Below are positions 35,300-47,930 of a stretch of DNA of 64,000 bases, in pieces (position 1 is the stretch's first letter; every line of letters begins with the position of its first letter). The notes beneath the pieces are model-generated. The model was given only the letters and a program-made list of their open reading frames with translations. It was not told the origin of the DNA and did no database searches. The stretch is taken from NCBI GenBank assembly GCA_947683625.1, contig CANTUR010000848.1, positions 372,001-436,000 of the forward strand, given 5' to 3'. The translations under genes were made by a program, and so were the position numbers. Source of the DNA: Mallotus nudiflorus (Eukaryota; Streptophyta; Magnoliopsida; Malpighiales; Euphorbiaceae).

Positions 35300-36697
35300 T
35301 CACACGCAACTTTGCTGTTTGAATCCAAATCTGTCGTTGTTCAAATCATACTCAATATGAAAATTCTGCTGCTGAAAATTCCCCAGTATTATGGCCGGAC
35401 CGCTGCTACGGCCACCGCCCGGAGCAGCCGCATTATCACTCACAATTGTTAAGCAGACAACACCCAGATCAACAAATGCAAAATAATTCGACAATGGCAG
35501 CTGCATCTTAGCACCACCTCTGAAATGAAAGATTAATTCCGGTACCATTACCGATTTCTCGTGTGAAATATCGAAACAGGGCCTTAAACCGGTCTGTTTT
35601 TGCACCTCGGTGGCTACTGTGTAGTTAGCCATTTGCTTTTCAAATGCTTTAGCTAATAACTCAAAAACTGGCCCTTCCATGAAAGTGAAAGTTGAACCTG
35701 AATCCACTATAGTTCCTCCATTACCGTCAGATCCCGGCACCAAGAAACTATATGGAATTTTTACATGATGTTCACCGACGATGACTTTTCGCAGCATTAC
35801 ATAGTAATACTCTTGAAATGCTGTGTTTGATCCACCAGCAAGATTCTTCTGAAACGGTGTGTAACTAAGCCCTGGTGTTTTCGCATCGCCGGAGTTTGGA
35901 TCCATGTCCAAGATAAGGTCACTGCTTACAGGAGTGTCATCGAAACGGCGAGAGACTAAACAGTAAGAGAATTTCTTGACACCAAGTTGCAGAGGCAGAG
36001 ACTCCTGACTGCGACCGAACCCAGCAATTCCTTCAGGTTGGCGGGTGGAGAGGAGGGAGCATCCGACTAAAAAGTCAGGTATAGTTCGATGGTCGAAATC
36101 TATAGTTTCTGATAGTAAACGTCCGGCTGTAGAGCCTAAACCGTACTGAACTATATAAGGTGGACAAGCCTGAGTACAGTTCTGAGCACTGGGGTCACAG
36201 TTTTGACATTTAGACTGTACACTGGATCCAAAAATCCATCTGCATTTTGGATTTTTACATCCAATAAGCTTAGAAGAAGATGACAATTTTGGTATAAACT
36301 TTGGGATTTTGGTTAAGTCAATGTTTTGAAAGTTACATTCTGCACAAAGATAACGGGAAGTACAGGGGAACCAGACAAGACTGCTACCAGTGTCCATGAT
36401 GAACTTCATGGTTTGGGGTGGGGTACCGAAGCTCAAAGACATCGAGTAGCCGCCATAGCTGCGAGAAAAGAGAGGAGATTCGATTAAAGAGAAATTGGTT
36501 TTTGGTGACTTGAGATGGTGAGCTCTGGAAAGAGATATTGAAGCTAAGTGATTGAGGAGCTTCCATGGATCAGAGGAAGATGGGTGTTTGGTGATGGAAG
36601 GGGAGAGAGGAACGGTGATTGTGGAGGGTGATGCGAAGGGGAAAATATAGGTGAAAAACAGGAGGAGAAGAAGAAGATAAAAGGAAGAAATAGCCAT
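35300..36697 (-). CDS. Nepenthesin-like aspartyl protease (A1 family), intronless
   Basis: Single-exon gene of 465 residues. An N-terminal hydrophobic signal peptide lies at about residues 1-23 (YLLLLLLFFTYIF). The first catalytic motif is DTGSS at Asp102 and the second DSGST at Asp332, both intact. Between them lies the Cys-rich nepenthesin-type insertion (about 111-180, with CTSRYLCAEC and repeated CxxC spacing), then the flap region with QYGLGSTAGRL. The C-terminus ILGNFQQQNFHIEYD, then RFGF, is typical of plant A1B enzymes such as the At4g16563-like group. Expected to be secreted or vacuolar and to cleave peptide bonds at acid pH; the substrate is unknown. The start ATG at 36697 has a good context (CCATGG), and a TATA box lies about 90 nt upstream. 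No lesions seen. Confidence 0.93.
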   Translation of the reverse strand: MAISSFYLLLLLLFFTYIFPFASPSTITVPLSPSITKHPSSSDPWKLLNHLASISLSRAHHLKSPKTNFSLIESPLFSRSYGGYSMSLSFGTPPQTMKFIMDTGSSLVWFPCTSRYLCAECNFQNIDLTKIPKFIPKLSSSSKLIGCKNPKCRWIFGSSVQSKCQNCDPSAQNCTQACPPYIVQYGLGSTAGRLLSETIDFDHRTIPDFLVGCSLLSTRQPEGIAGFGRSQESLPLQLGVKKFSYCLVSRRFDDTPVSSDLILDMDPNSGDAKTPGLSYTPFQKNLAGGSNTAFQEYYYVMLRKVIVGEHHVKIPYSFLVPGSDGNGGTIVDSGSTFTFMEGPVFELLAKAFEKQMANYTVATEVQKQTGLRPCFDISHEKSVMVPELIFHFRGGAKMQLPLSNYFAFVDLGVVCLTIVSDNAAAPGGGRSSGPAIILGNFQQQNFHIEYDLNNDRFGFKQQSCV

Positions 36698-36782
36698 GGA
36701 AGTGTGTGCTCTGTTGTTGCTTCTAAAGCGGTAGCCTTTGTGGTGTGCATATAGATGAGAAGCGATGAGATTTGTTTGTTTG

Positions 36783-36788
36783 TTTATA
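36783..36788 (-). promoter_or_regulatory. TATA box of aspartyl protease gene
   Basis: TATAAA on the minus strand in the context AACTATAAACAAAC, 86 nt before the start codon, implying transcription from about 36750-36757. Confidence 0.55.
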
Positions 36789-36839
36789 GTTGGTGGAAGA
36801 AACCAAAAGTAACGTTAGAGTGGAGAATATGTTCCATTT

Positions 36840-37653
36840 TCCATTTAATTTCCAAAAAAAAAAAAAATGTTCCATTTTCCATTTACCATTTCTCATTTCA
36901 ATTATTCTGTTATTCCCGTGTACTTGTCTTTTTTTCCTTAAAAAATAACAGTTTATCTTTTAAAAAAAAAACACCTCAATCGCTCTTTTAGGAGAGTACC
37001 CCAAAGTATAATATTCAATTTCTACATATTAATTTAATAATAGAAGTGGGCTACCTCTTATGTGCAGCCAATCAAAATACATAACATCTAAAAAAAAAAA
37101 AACCTTTAAATTATTTCCAAAAGTTCAACTATGTACCTTAAAGTTTATTTTAGTATAATTTGACCCACCCAATCATAACATAGTTACCATTTATTCTTTT
37201 TTAAACTTTTTTTAATTTCTAAAAATATAACAAATAAAATTTTTTTAAAAAAATCGTCCAGCAAATAAAAAGCACCGTTGTTGCTAACTTACCATCACTC
37301 TCAGCCTACTGCCATTACCAATATAGTCGCCATAATTTTTTTTTTTCTCCATTTTGATTTGTTTTATGTAAATTCATTTACCTAAATTTTTGTTTAAAAA
37401 AAAAATTTGACTACAAATTAATTCAACAAATTTTAACTAGAAATTAAAATTATTTATTGCGATTTTGATCCCCCACTTATTTTTATAAAACAAACGATTT
37501 CTTAATATTTAGATCATTAAGAGTGATACTAAGAAACTTTGATCCTCTTATATTATTGATAAACCTTCCTCTAAAAACTCGTGGTGGCTCATTAGACAAG
37601 ACAGGCATAGGATGAAAGAAATTGGCTTTTATGTTATTTGGACCTCACTATTA
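36840..37653. other. AT-rich spacer between protease gene and gypsy element 2
   Basis: No gene seen. It contains the left copy of a dispersed repeat (37211-37291) and short A and T runs. Confidence 0.6.
37211..37291. repeat. Dispersed repeat, copy 1
   Basis: The run from TTTAATTTCTAAAAATATAA to GTTGCTAACTTAC matches 49975-50080 with small indels, in the same orientation. Confidence 0.65.
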
Positions 37654-37658
37654 AATAG

Positions 37659-38058
37659 TGATACCTCACATATATATTTTTGTTTAATTAATACCTTTAT
37701 TTTTTATACAGATTACTCGGAAAGGGAAGACAACCAAAGACATTCAGGGAAAAATTCCTTATGCAGAAGACTCCTGAAATAAGAAGGAACATTCTCCTAA
37801 TTGGTATAGGATTCCTATCCAAAGAGGAATCCTATTACTCTCAGATTTAAGTATCACTATCACTATAAATAAATATCCCTCATTCTCATTCATTATATTC
37901 TCTTGTATTCTTATTGTTTTCCTTCTCTCTCTAAATTCCCTCTATATACTCTGATTTAGGCATCAGAGGGTTTGTGGGGATCCTCCCCACCTCTTACTTT
38001 GCCTTTCATTGACCACTTGTAGGATTTGAGCTCAAGAGTTCCAAAAAGCAAGTTATCA
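37659..38058 (+). repeat. 5' LTR of gypsy element 2 (400 bp)
   Basis: From TGATACCTCACATATATA to AAGTTATCA. TATAAATA-like sequence at about 37864-37872 is a candidate promoter. Partner 47931-48337. Confidence 0.92.
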
Positions 38059-38059
38059 A

Positions 38060-38079
38060 GTAGCGCCGTCTATGGAAAC
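38060..38079 (+). other. Primer-binding site of gypsy element 2
   Basis: TAGCGCCGTCTATGGAAA directly after the LTR, a one-base-altered TGGCGCC-type site comparable with element 1. Confidence 0.65.
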
Positions 38080-38127
38080 TCTTGGGAAAAGCCATTCGTG
38101 CACCTATCGAATTAAGACATCAACATC

Positions 38128-41100
38128 ATGACTTCCAGCTCGCCGCTAATCTCGACTCCTGACACTCACACCAACCTCTCCGTCCCTATTCCTCGAATCA
38201 CTCTAATAGCACCTCTCCCAATGGCGGTTCTTCCAACCATATTCCCGTATGCCGGACCTTCATCTGGTAATATGTACATTCCTCTTAGAAACACCTAGGC
38301 ATGGCCGGCTCCCAACATCAACTTCCCATATTATGCCCTCTTACAACATCATCATTGACCTATACCCTTTGTACCTTTTCCAAATCTAATAGAAACATTA
38401 GCCATAACTACGCCCAACTTAAATATGATTCAAACACTCAACCTCACCCTAAAAAATAAAGAAGCAATGATACAAAATATCCAAGCCTATATAGCTTTAG
38501 TGTAACAATAATTGAACACCTTGATTCAAAATGGCAACACTAGACTAGCTAATATAGAAAATATCACACCTCCGAAATTGCCCGAAGGGAGCAAGGGGAA
38601 AAATAAAACTCCAGAAGAAGAATCCAACTCGATAATTTTGGCTTTCGATGATTCAAAATTAACCTAAAAGGTTGAAGACGTTATACACAAAGCCTACATA
38701 AGACTGAGGAAGGAAGATAAATGTATTATGGAAGGCAGAACACCCTTTATAAAGAGGATAATCCAAACAAAAATCCCAACCAAGTTTAGAATGCCACAAT
38801 TGGATTAATATGATGGAACTAGAGATCTCGTCAACCATATATCCTCATTTAGAACAAGAATGTTGCTCCAGAACGTAAATGACGACATCATGTGCAGAGT
38901 TTTTCCAAGCACGCTCATGAAGAATACTCAAAAATGGTTTCTCCGGCTTCTTGAGAACTCCTTCACTTCTTTTGAAGACCTGGCAGAGAAGTTTCGAACC
39001 AAGTTCATCACCAACATTCCTCCAACCAAAAACATTAATGACCTCTGAATGTGCTGACAAGAAGTTGATGAATCACTACGAAGCTACCTAGATCGATTCA
39101 ACAAAGTGTCTATGCAAATAAAAAATCTTGTAAATGAAGTTGCTATCGAAGCCTTTAAGAATGACACAAGACTCGAAAAACTTAAAGATAAGATAATGAC
39201 AAAAGAACCCGACACTTTCGGGGAGGTGATGGCCATGGCGGTTAAAATGATAAAAATGGATGAAGACGGAAGGATGTGAAGGGAGGAGGAAAAAGCACCA
39301 ACTAGAGAAGAGAGATTAAGGCCTAGAAGAGAGGTCAAGGCCAAGAAGAGTAAGCTTCCTACGAATAAATTTCAGAAAGCCGATGGAAAAATTTAAAAAG
39401 GAAGCCAATAGATACACACCTTTAAATACCTCTAGATCCAAGATCCTCATGTGGGTCAAACAAAATGGGGTGGGAATTATTCCAGCCAGAAGAATAAGCC
39501 CAAACCAAAAAGCCACGTAAGATAGAGGACACTATTGCTAGTATCACTGGGATTATGGGCATGACACCAAGGCCTACCGAGAATTAAAAAATGCCATAGA
39601 AAGACTAGTGTAAAATGGCAGATTCAGCAATTTCACTAAGACATCCAGAGGGACCAGGAATCTGGATGTACAAAGATGAGATAGACTAGAACTAAAAAAA
39701 GGCTCGGATCGAACTAGCAGGGTCATTAACATGATAGTCGAAGGAGAAAACGTTAAGAAAAGACCTAAAAAAAGTCAGGGAGAAGGACCAGCCCATAATA
39801 AGAGAGAGGTCATTATGTTTGATTCTGAGGATGGGGAGCATATTCGGCACCCATACAATAACGCTTTGGTGGCAAGCATATACATCAACAAATATCTGGT
39901 AAAGAGGTTACTAGTTGACAATGGGAGTGCCACTAACACATTATCTTGGAATGCTTACAAAGCAATGGGAAGTTCCATCACTAACCTAAAAGCCATCCAA
40001 AATCCCATTACAAGCTTCTGTGAAGGAACCATACAGCTGATGGGAATTATAGAGCTAAGTCTGGAATTTAGAAACCAGGGCATTGAAGAAATAAAAGTCA
40101 TTAAAGCCCCATTCAATATAGTGGATCTCCTATTAGCATATAACGACATCATAGGACGACCAACACTTTATAAAACTGATGCATTCATAAGTATCTGACA
40201 CCTAACCATGAATATTCCAATCGAGGGCAAAACTCTTACAATCCTTAGAGATCAGCACATGGCTAGGCAATGCTACCAAATGACAATCAAACATCAGATA
40301 GAAGCATTCCCCTAGAGACTTAGGAGAAAAAAAACATGGAGTCGAACCTAAATTAGTCGATAACACGTAAACATTATAAATTATTGATGGGAAGATGGTA
40401 AAGATCAGCAATGAACTTGACTCTAAAACCAAGTAAGGAATAAGTGAAGTCCTCACCAAACACTTAGGAGGTTTTGCCTCTCGTGCATCGGAGATAACTG
40501 GAGTAGATCCTCAGATTGCCTCAAATAGCTTAAACATCAGACCAAGGGCGAAGCCAGTGATCCAGAAGAAATGCACTTTTGTATACGAGAGGCAGAAGAT
40601 AATTATCAAGGAAATAAAGAAGTTGCTAAAAGTAGGATTCATCAAAGAGGTTACTCACCCGAAAGGGGTAGCTAATGTGGTACTAGTAAAAAAATTAAAC
40701 GATAAGTATAAGGTGTATGTGGACTATAATGACCTCAACCGGGCATGCCCCAAGGATAGCTACCCCCTACCAATAATTAACCAGTTAGTAGACTCCACTG
40801 CCAGCTATGGTCTATACAACTTAATAGACATAGCATAAAGATATCACCAGATACCAATAAAAAAAGAACACCAAAAGAAAATATCCTTCATCACCCATGA
40901 AGGTCTTTACTGCTACAAGGTAATGCCCTTTGGGTTAAAGAATGCTGGAGCCATATATCTAAGGATGATGAACTATATAATTCGAGACCAGATTGGGAGA
41001 AATGTGAAAATATATGTGGATGACATTATTATTAAAAGCAAGCATATAGATCAATACCCCGTGGATCTAGATCAGGTCCTCTACTTACTAAATAAGTCCA

Positions 41101-43525
41101 GGATTAAGCCGAATTTAAAAAAGTGCATCTTTGGAGTCAAGGTAGGAAAATTCCTAAGGTTTATGATATCCCACAAAGGTATTCTTAACATGAAAACTTT
41201 GAAAACCATCCACGAACTATAAAAGCTAAATGGTAGAATCACAGCTTTGGGGCATTTTATCTTTTGCTCAGCCAAGTGATGCCTTCCACTATTCTGAGCT
41301 TTAAAAAATTCTAAGAATTTTGTTTGGATAGAAGATTTCCTGACAGCTTTTAAAGATATTAAAAAATGTATATCCTCCTTACCTCTGCTCAGTAGGCCGA
41401 TCCCAGAAGAAACACTATACTTATACCTTTCAGTGGACCCAAAATGCATAGCCCCAATATTAGTAAGAGAGGAAAAGGGCCAGCAAAGCGCGGTGTATTA
41501 TGTCAGCAAAATACTCTGAGGATCAGAGATTCGATACCCAACACTGGATAAACTAGCCATGGCAGTTGTTCATGCATCCTGAAAGGTCAAGCACTACTTC
41601 AAGGCTCATCCCATTATTGTAAGAACCAACTTCCCCTTGCAAAAAATATTGCAAAGGCCTGAGACTTCGGGTAGATTAGTTTAATGGTCGATATTACTCA
41701 GAGAATTTGACATCGACTATAAGCCCCATCAACAGGTGAAAGCTCAAGCATTAGTAGATTTTGTTCAAAAGATGACACTAGAAGATCTTACCATCACCCG
41801 TGCATCAGAGTGGAAGCTTTATATGGACAGGGTGTCCTCCACTCAAGGATCCGACGCTGAGATCATCCTCAAAGGACCATATAAAGTTGTATCAAATATG
41901 CAGTTCGGATACAGTATAATGCCATTAACAACACTGCGAAGTATAAGGCGCTCATCATAGGATTAAAGTTAGCTATTGAAGTCAAAGCCGAGCATCTCAA
42001 GATATACTCAGACTCTTAATTGGTAGTAAACCAGGTCCAAGGGACATTCTATATTAAGGATCCGAGCATCACTAGATATGTTGGGAAAGTCATGCAACTT
42101 TTGAAGAAGATTAAGCAAGACGGGGGATAGTGGGAAATAATGCAAATACCTCGAAATGAAAACTTAGAAGCCAATCTCTTAGCCAAGTTAACAGCCGAAG
42201 ATAGTTAGGCATTTAGAGACATGGAGCTCACCGAAGCATTGACGAAACCCAATACTGAAGATCTAGATATCTTGGAGACACGGGAAAGCCTGTAGTGGAT
42301 AAAGTTGATCGTCCAATATCTCATAAATAAGACACTCCCAGAAGACAAATTAAAAGCTAGGAAGCTAAAGATGAAAGTAAACCACTACTCCATACTTCAT
42401 GGAGAACTCTATAGAAGATCCCCCTCATATATGTGGTTTAAATGTGTATCCCTAGAGGAAGGAAACTACATACTCAAGGAAATCCACAAAGGCATTTATG
42501 GAGCGCACGAGTCACATTACACATTAACCAGGAAAACACTACTATAAGGATACTACTAGCCCACCATGTCCAGAGATGCTCAAAAGTTAACTTAGGAATT
42601 CCACAAGTGTCAACAGGTCGCCCATCTCAACTATAAGCTTGCCAACCCTCAACATCTGATCAGCAGCACTTGGTCATTCATAGTATAGGGAATGGACATC
42701 CTAGGTCCTTTCCTGACATCCACATCATAAAAGAAGTTCTTAATTGTGGCCATAGACCATTTAACTAAGTGGGTAGAGGTGGAAGTTATACCCAATATCA
42801 CAGAAGCCCGGATCCAACACTTTTTTTGGAGAGAAATCATCTGCAGGTTTGGAATACCATACACCCTGATCACAGATAATGGAAAATAGTTTGATAACGA
42901 GAAGTTGACCTTGGAATAAAGCTTTATTTTACCTTGATATCCCATACATAGACAAATGGAAAAACAGACAAACGGAAGCTACTGACAGGATTATCATGCA
43001 AGGATTAAAGAAAAGGCTTAACGAAAAGAATGAAAATCGGGTCAAAGAGTTGAATAATATATTTAGGCTTATAAGACCACTCCTAGATCATCCACGGAGG
43101 AAATGCCATTCAGTCTAACATACGGTATGGATGCAGTGATACTAGTAGAAATCATATCCCCAAGTTATAAGGTTAGCAGAGAATTAAACCAGGACATCAA
43201 CAACATCGATACTCAGATATGCTTAGATTTACTACAAGAAAGAAAGGAATGGGCGTTCACTATAGCAAAAGCATGTAGGCGAAAGGTAACACAATATCAC
43301 TTCTGGTGTATCCACCCAAAACTGTATAAGGTTGGAGACTAGGTACTCAAAAAGGCGGATATTGGCAAAGGCAATTCTGGCACTGACAAACTTGGACCCA
43401 ACTAGGAAGGCCCCTATCAGGTTACAGAGCGAACATCTAAAGGGGTATAAAAAATAAAAGATAGATAAGGCAAAGAGCTATAATGATATTGGAACTCAGA
43501 TTGCCTTAGAAAATATTATCAATAA
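38128..43525 (+). pseudogene. gag-pol remnant of gypsy element 2
   Basis: The ATG at 38128 opens MTSSSPLISTPDT. Gag is about 38128-39730, with VFPSTLMKNTQKWF, EKFRTKFITNIPPTK and a CxYHWDYGHDTKAY motif. Protease is 39731-40198, with LVDNGSA keeping the catalytic Asp, and IIGRPTLYK. RT is about 40557-41222, with DLNRACPKDSYPLP, VMPFGLKNAG and an intact YVDD near 41010. RNase H is about 41230-41700. aRNH is about 41740-42120, with EWKLYMDRVSS. Integrase is about 42300-43525, with a DFV..WVEVEVIPNI core, ITDNGK near 42880 and a PFSLTYGMDAVILVE block, ending KYYQ. There are many in-frame TAG and TGA stops where Trp or Gln stood, the mark of decay at methylated cytosines. Confidence 0.93.
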
Positions 43526-43565
43526 ATGTACTTAAAATACTATTAAATAAAATATTTTCATTCAT

Positions 43566-46500
43566 TTAAGAAAAATCATATTACAAAAAAAAAACTTTGG
43601 TCTACTAAATGTACATCTGACGGTTCAGACTCAGAGATAGGAGGGGGAGCAGCATTGATAACACTGACAGGCGTTGGAGGCTCAGAAGATGACCCTTCAA
43701 TTGATTTAGAAATATTTCTCACACAAAAGGCAAAGGCCTTATTCCAGGCATCCTCTTCGGTGATAATCCTAGCTAAGTCAGCTAGTGTTATTTAGTCCAG
43801 GTCGGCTAAGTCCAACTCCAAATTTTAGGAAAGTAGGACCCTCCTACATTCAGACCTATAGGCCTTAAGAAACCCTCCCACCATGCTCTGATAGGATCTC
43901 TTATCATTCTTTTGGGATTTCTCGACCTCGGCTAGATGTCTCTCCAAATCTATAATTTGGGAGTCCTGCTCCTCGATCCTCTTTATTAGCTGAGCTTGAC
44001 TATATTTCGGTTCAGACACCTTCTTCTAACTCGTCTCTGCATCAAACTTGGCCTCTGCATGTTTAGTTTGGCAAAGCTCCAGCGCCGCCTTTACATTATC
44101 CAACTTCTTCTTGAAGTCGATCACTATAGTCCCGACCTCCATCTCTTTTAAGCTGTACTGGCTCTTTAAGAAGAAATATTAGTCCTTCACCAGCAGCAAA
44201 GCTCACGTCATCTGTAAAAGGGGAAACTCAAGTCATTACCTTGAAGCTTGAAACATAAAAAGTCAGATAAGTGTTCCAAACTTGCTTCTAATGAATGCCT
44301 GATCATGGAGTTAAATAGCTTCTCATGACCCTCATCTATCCAGCACTGCATATCGACTGGCAACCTCAAGGACTCAGCATATTAGTCTTTAACCTGAGCA
44401 TTCGAGACACTTGGGGGTTTCACTTTGTTCAAGATCCACACCCTCATATCCAGACACCCAAAGAGCCTTGGACGTTGGAAAAATATCTCCTCATCCAGTT
44501 CCTTAGCATCAAAGTCTCGATCTATCAGCTAACTTTTTTGTCGCCCTTCCCCTTTCAGTTCGTGAAGACTCGGCCATAGCTTTTTCCCTTCGGATTGTTA
44601 GCAGCTTCCTCTATAACGGCAAGTACTACAAGTTCGGGCAAGGGGGAGGAGATCTGAGCTTCTTCTTGTCTTGTTGGCTTGTCATCTACAAGCCAGATTT
44701 CGTTCACAAATACAAATGAAAAGATAAAAACAAAAGTTAAAGAGATACCTTTCGATAATCAAAATGTACCAGTGGATTGGATATAATCTGAGCACATTCT
44801 CCACAAGTATCTTCTTAATACATCTTTAGCTAATCGAGCATTAGCCAGGCCATTAAGATGAATTCTCAAGACCATCTCTGTATAGTAGTCGGACAATGTC
44901 ATAGGCCGTTTCACCTTATGGCACTCATCAGACCATGTTCGTTGGACATCCAAGAAGTCTGAATTGTGCTCAACAATGAAAAACTTGTGCCTCTATTTAT
45001 TATGAAGATCTAAAAGCTTTACAAAAAGGTTGTGGTTGGGGACGACTGATAATAAGAACATCAGCTCCCATCTCTTCTTAGTAAGGCTATACAAATACTA
45101 CAGGACGTCTAAGTCCAGCTTCCTACTTGTTAGGTTTCGTGATACAAACGCAGTAAAAAAATTAAAAATTTATCACGTTCCCAAACCTGGATCCATATAA
45201 TTCGACTACTTGATTAAATCTAGGGTTTCAAGAATCTCACCAAGACGTAAAAGAGGCACGATTTTCTGGAAGGATAAGATGAGGTTCACACTGGTGACAC
45301 CTTACCTCAAGCTTTTTGCTTTGGTTGTTCGGATCTAGACGTCTCCAAAAGGATGCGTCCTCTATAGGTATCCACACGAACAACCCTTCACAAAACGAAT
45401 TAGAGTGTGTGCTAGCAACCTTCTTAATTGTCTCATAAATCAAGAATAAAAGAAAAACTATGTCTTTACTTTCTAAGAAGAAAGAAAACGAATTTGGAGG
45501 CAAGAAAAACCAGTGTGTTAAACCCTAAAGAATATAACATATTTATAGATTCTAAATTAGGGTTTCACCTACCAATGACATTTTGGTAACTTCCATTTAT
45601 TATATTCTAATTTTGTTTAAAAAATAAATTAGAAATAATATCTTATTTATTTATTTATTTAAAATAACATTTATCTTAAATAAATAAATAAACAAATAAA
45701 TAAATAATTAAAACACTTTAATTATTTATTTCCACAGAGTTTATTTTGGGCTTATTAAACCCAAATTCATTTTAGGCTTGTTCTAAGTGTATGACCCTGT
45801 AGGTTCACATAATATTGGCAGTGGGCCTAAATCCCTATTTAGGCCTACAAGTCATAAGTGGCCTTTAGCAAGACATTATGACTACCCAAGTCATGTGAAG
45901 TCAATAATCTGACATAACCTAATTACAGTGAATTTTATTGTCCCTTTATCACATGATATCCTAATTGAACATAAGGCATAGAATGTCATCCTTATATAGT
46001 TCAATATTATAACTTGATTCCAAGTAGACTGAAAATGATAACTCTTTATCAATTCATCTCAACATGGCCATGCATTTTCCTTCAGTCTATCTCATCAAGG
46101 GGCCTATAGATATCTTTCTCATATTAATGAGGGAAAAATTGCTTCTGAATCACTCACATTCCTCACATAACTAATTTCATATCCAACAACATCCTATTTA
46201 ATTGTCCGGTTAAAGACAATGTTAGAATGTGTCAAAACATAAAATAGCTATGTAGAAATCCATGATGATTTCAAGGTCAAAGGATCAAAATAAAATTACT
46301 GTGATGAGAAATACTTATGAAAATAATCTATGTAGTATTTTCATAGTGGGTCAATCCAATACATGATCTTTCATCATGTACCTATGAGTTGACTTAATAT
46401 CTCATATTCATGATTAGTAAAACATAACCATCAGTCAACTTCATACTAGGCCTTAATACTTTAATATTTATATAATGAATAAATGGCTAGGGATAATTAG

Positions 46501-46956
46501 AATAGAACTCTTATTTTAAGGGTTTTACTACCAAGTCATATACTTGATGACCTTAGTAAGAATTAACCATTCATATAATTATCATAAAATCAAATGATAA
46601 TGAAATACCTCTTTATTAATAAAATAAGAAATTCAATATATAATCACAAATGGTTGACCTAGTGCAGATCACTAACACTACCCTCCTTATGCATTTACTC
46701 TATAAACCTGGTCAACAATCGATAACTATTAGGATGAAGATAACCGGGTGCTATATTATATCTATTCAGAAATGATTTTAAAATACAAAACTAACCTATT
46801 AAGGCCTAGTATAGGTGTATGGGCTCTAAACTTTTTATCAACAATGCATAGGGAAAAATCAATGGGAATGCTAAAACACCTCTGATACCACCCTAACAAC
46901 TCATTGTCTACTCTATAAATGAATAAATTATATCTTATTTGTTCTCTTTGTGCCAT
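43566..46956 (-). pseudogene. Antisense accessory gene of gypsy element 2, split by solo LTR
   Basis: It reads on the minus strand from the ATG at 46956 (MAQREQIRYNLFIYRV, then LGWYQRCFS), the homologue of the element 1 gene at 24275-26105. The frame passes NRYNIAPGYLHPNSYRLL, is cut by the solo LTR at 46677/45128 within the MHKEG segment, and resumes with LDLDVL*YLYSLTKK. MDVQRTWSDECHKVK starts at 44953. The coiled-coil part is 44019-43825 (SQAQLIKRIEEQDSQIIDLE, then GGFLKAYRSECRRVLL). An intron-like gap before ATGACG near 44213 matches the second gap of element 1, but its donor is GCAAGT. The Trp position of DVFW is a stop in both elements, TGA there and TAG here. It ends about 40 bp from the pol stop, so the two genes converge. 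Confidence 0.68.
45128..46677. mobile_element. Solo LTR, family S, 1550 bp, inside gypsy element 2
   Basis: It begins TGTTAGGTTTCGTGATAC and ends GATCACTAACA, with flanks CTACT (45123-45127) and CTACC (46678-46682). It is homologous over its whole length to 14582-16163, including GGTGACACCTTACCTCAAGC. No internal region, so it is a solo LTR. Confidence 0.85.
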
Positions 46957-47429
46957 GAACTTATCTAATAAGCAAAAAACTATGAGAAGAAATGTATGGA
47001 GGAAGAAAAAGATCACTTGGTTACAAAACGCAAGAGTTGTTATAGAAAAAGCCTGATGACAGTAGCAAGAGGAACTAAGAAGATCGAAAAATCGATAGGA
47101 TAGCAAGAAGTAAAAATGAAACACATCAAAGGAATAAGGATACTTATAGAGCAACAGAAGAATCTGGAAAAGACCATTAACTACCCTTATAAATACTCTG
47201 ATTTCTCTCACATTATTAAGGGTAAACTGGGAAATGGGAAAACCTATTAATTGAGCTGTCATTATTATGGCAGTCAAAACGTCTCTTCTTTTGACACACG
47301 AATAGACATGACAGTTATGCAATTCAAATTTCAAAAAAAAAGAAAAAGGGGGCATCAAAGTGACCTAGCAAACGTACGTCCTGGGTGCATCGCTGACAGT
47401 TGTCCCTTTACAACAAGCATCATAAAAGC

Positions 47430-47570
47430 TGGCATTGTCAGGTCGCTTCTATAGTATTGAGGTTTCGAGCATGTAAGTCTTGCGTCCTTGCATCGAGCAT
47501 CTAAGCCTCACGCATTTAAGACCAGTAACTGAAGTTGGCACCCTCAGGTCACTTATATAGTACTGAGGAT
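47430..47570. repeat. Partial copies of the 106-bp unit in gypsy element 2
   Basis: About 1.3 copies, inverted relative to 23345-23790 because the elements lie on opposite strands (CTCAGGTCACTTATATAGTA, ATCTAAGCCTCACGC). Same position relative to the antisense gene and LTR. Confidence 0.7.
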
Positions 47571-47906
47571 CGACACTCGGGGCACACCTTTAATGCACTG
47601 AGCATCAAAACTCCAGTGATGACTAGTTCCATCACGTTGTCTCCATACTGACGGGTTAATCCATTACATATTATTTTTTACAGATTTTGTGCACTTAAAG
47701 TCCAATTGGCACTTCAACGACATCCTTTACATGATAATTTCAAGATTCGGTATCGACCTTTATCTTTTCTCATGACTGAGGTTGGCTACCTCAGCTCACC
47801 TTTCCACATCAGATGTAATTAAGTAATCTCTCCTCAAGCGAACGAGTGACATTGCCATCCCTTTCAGACCCGGATACATCAAACATAAATATTCGAATAC
47901 ACTCAC

Positions 47907-47930
47907 GGGGGGGGGGGGGGGGGGGACGTT
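47907..47930 (+). other. Polypurine tract of gypsy element 2 with a run of 19 G
   Basis: Nineteen consecutive G (47907-47925) then ACGTT directly before the 3' LTR. Element 1 has seven G at the same site. The exact run length may be affected by assembly or sequencing error. Confidence 0.75.
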
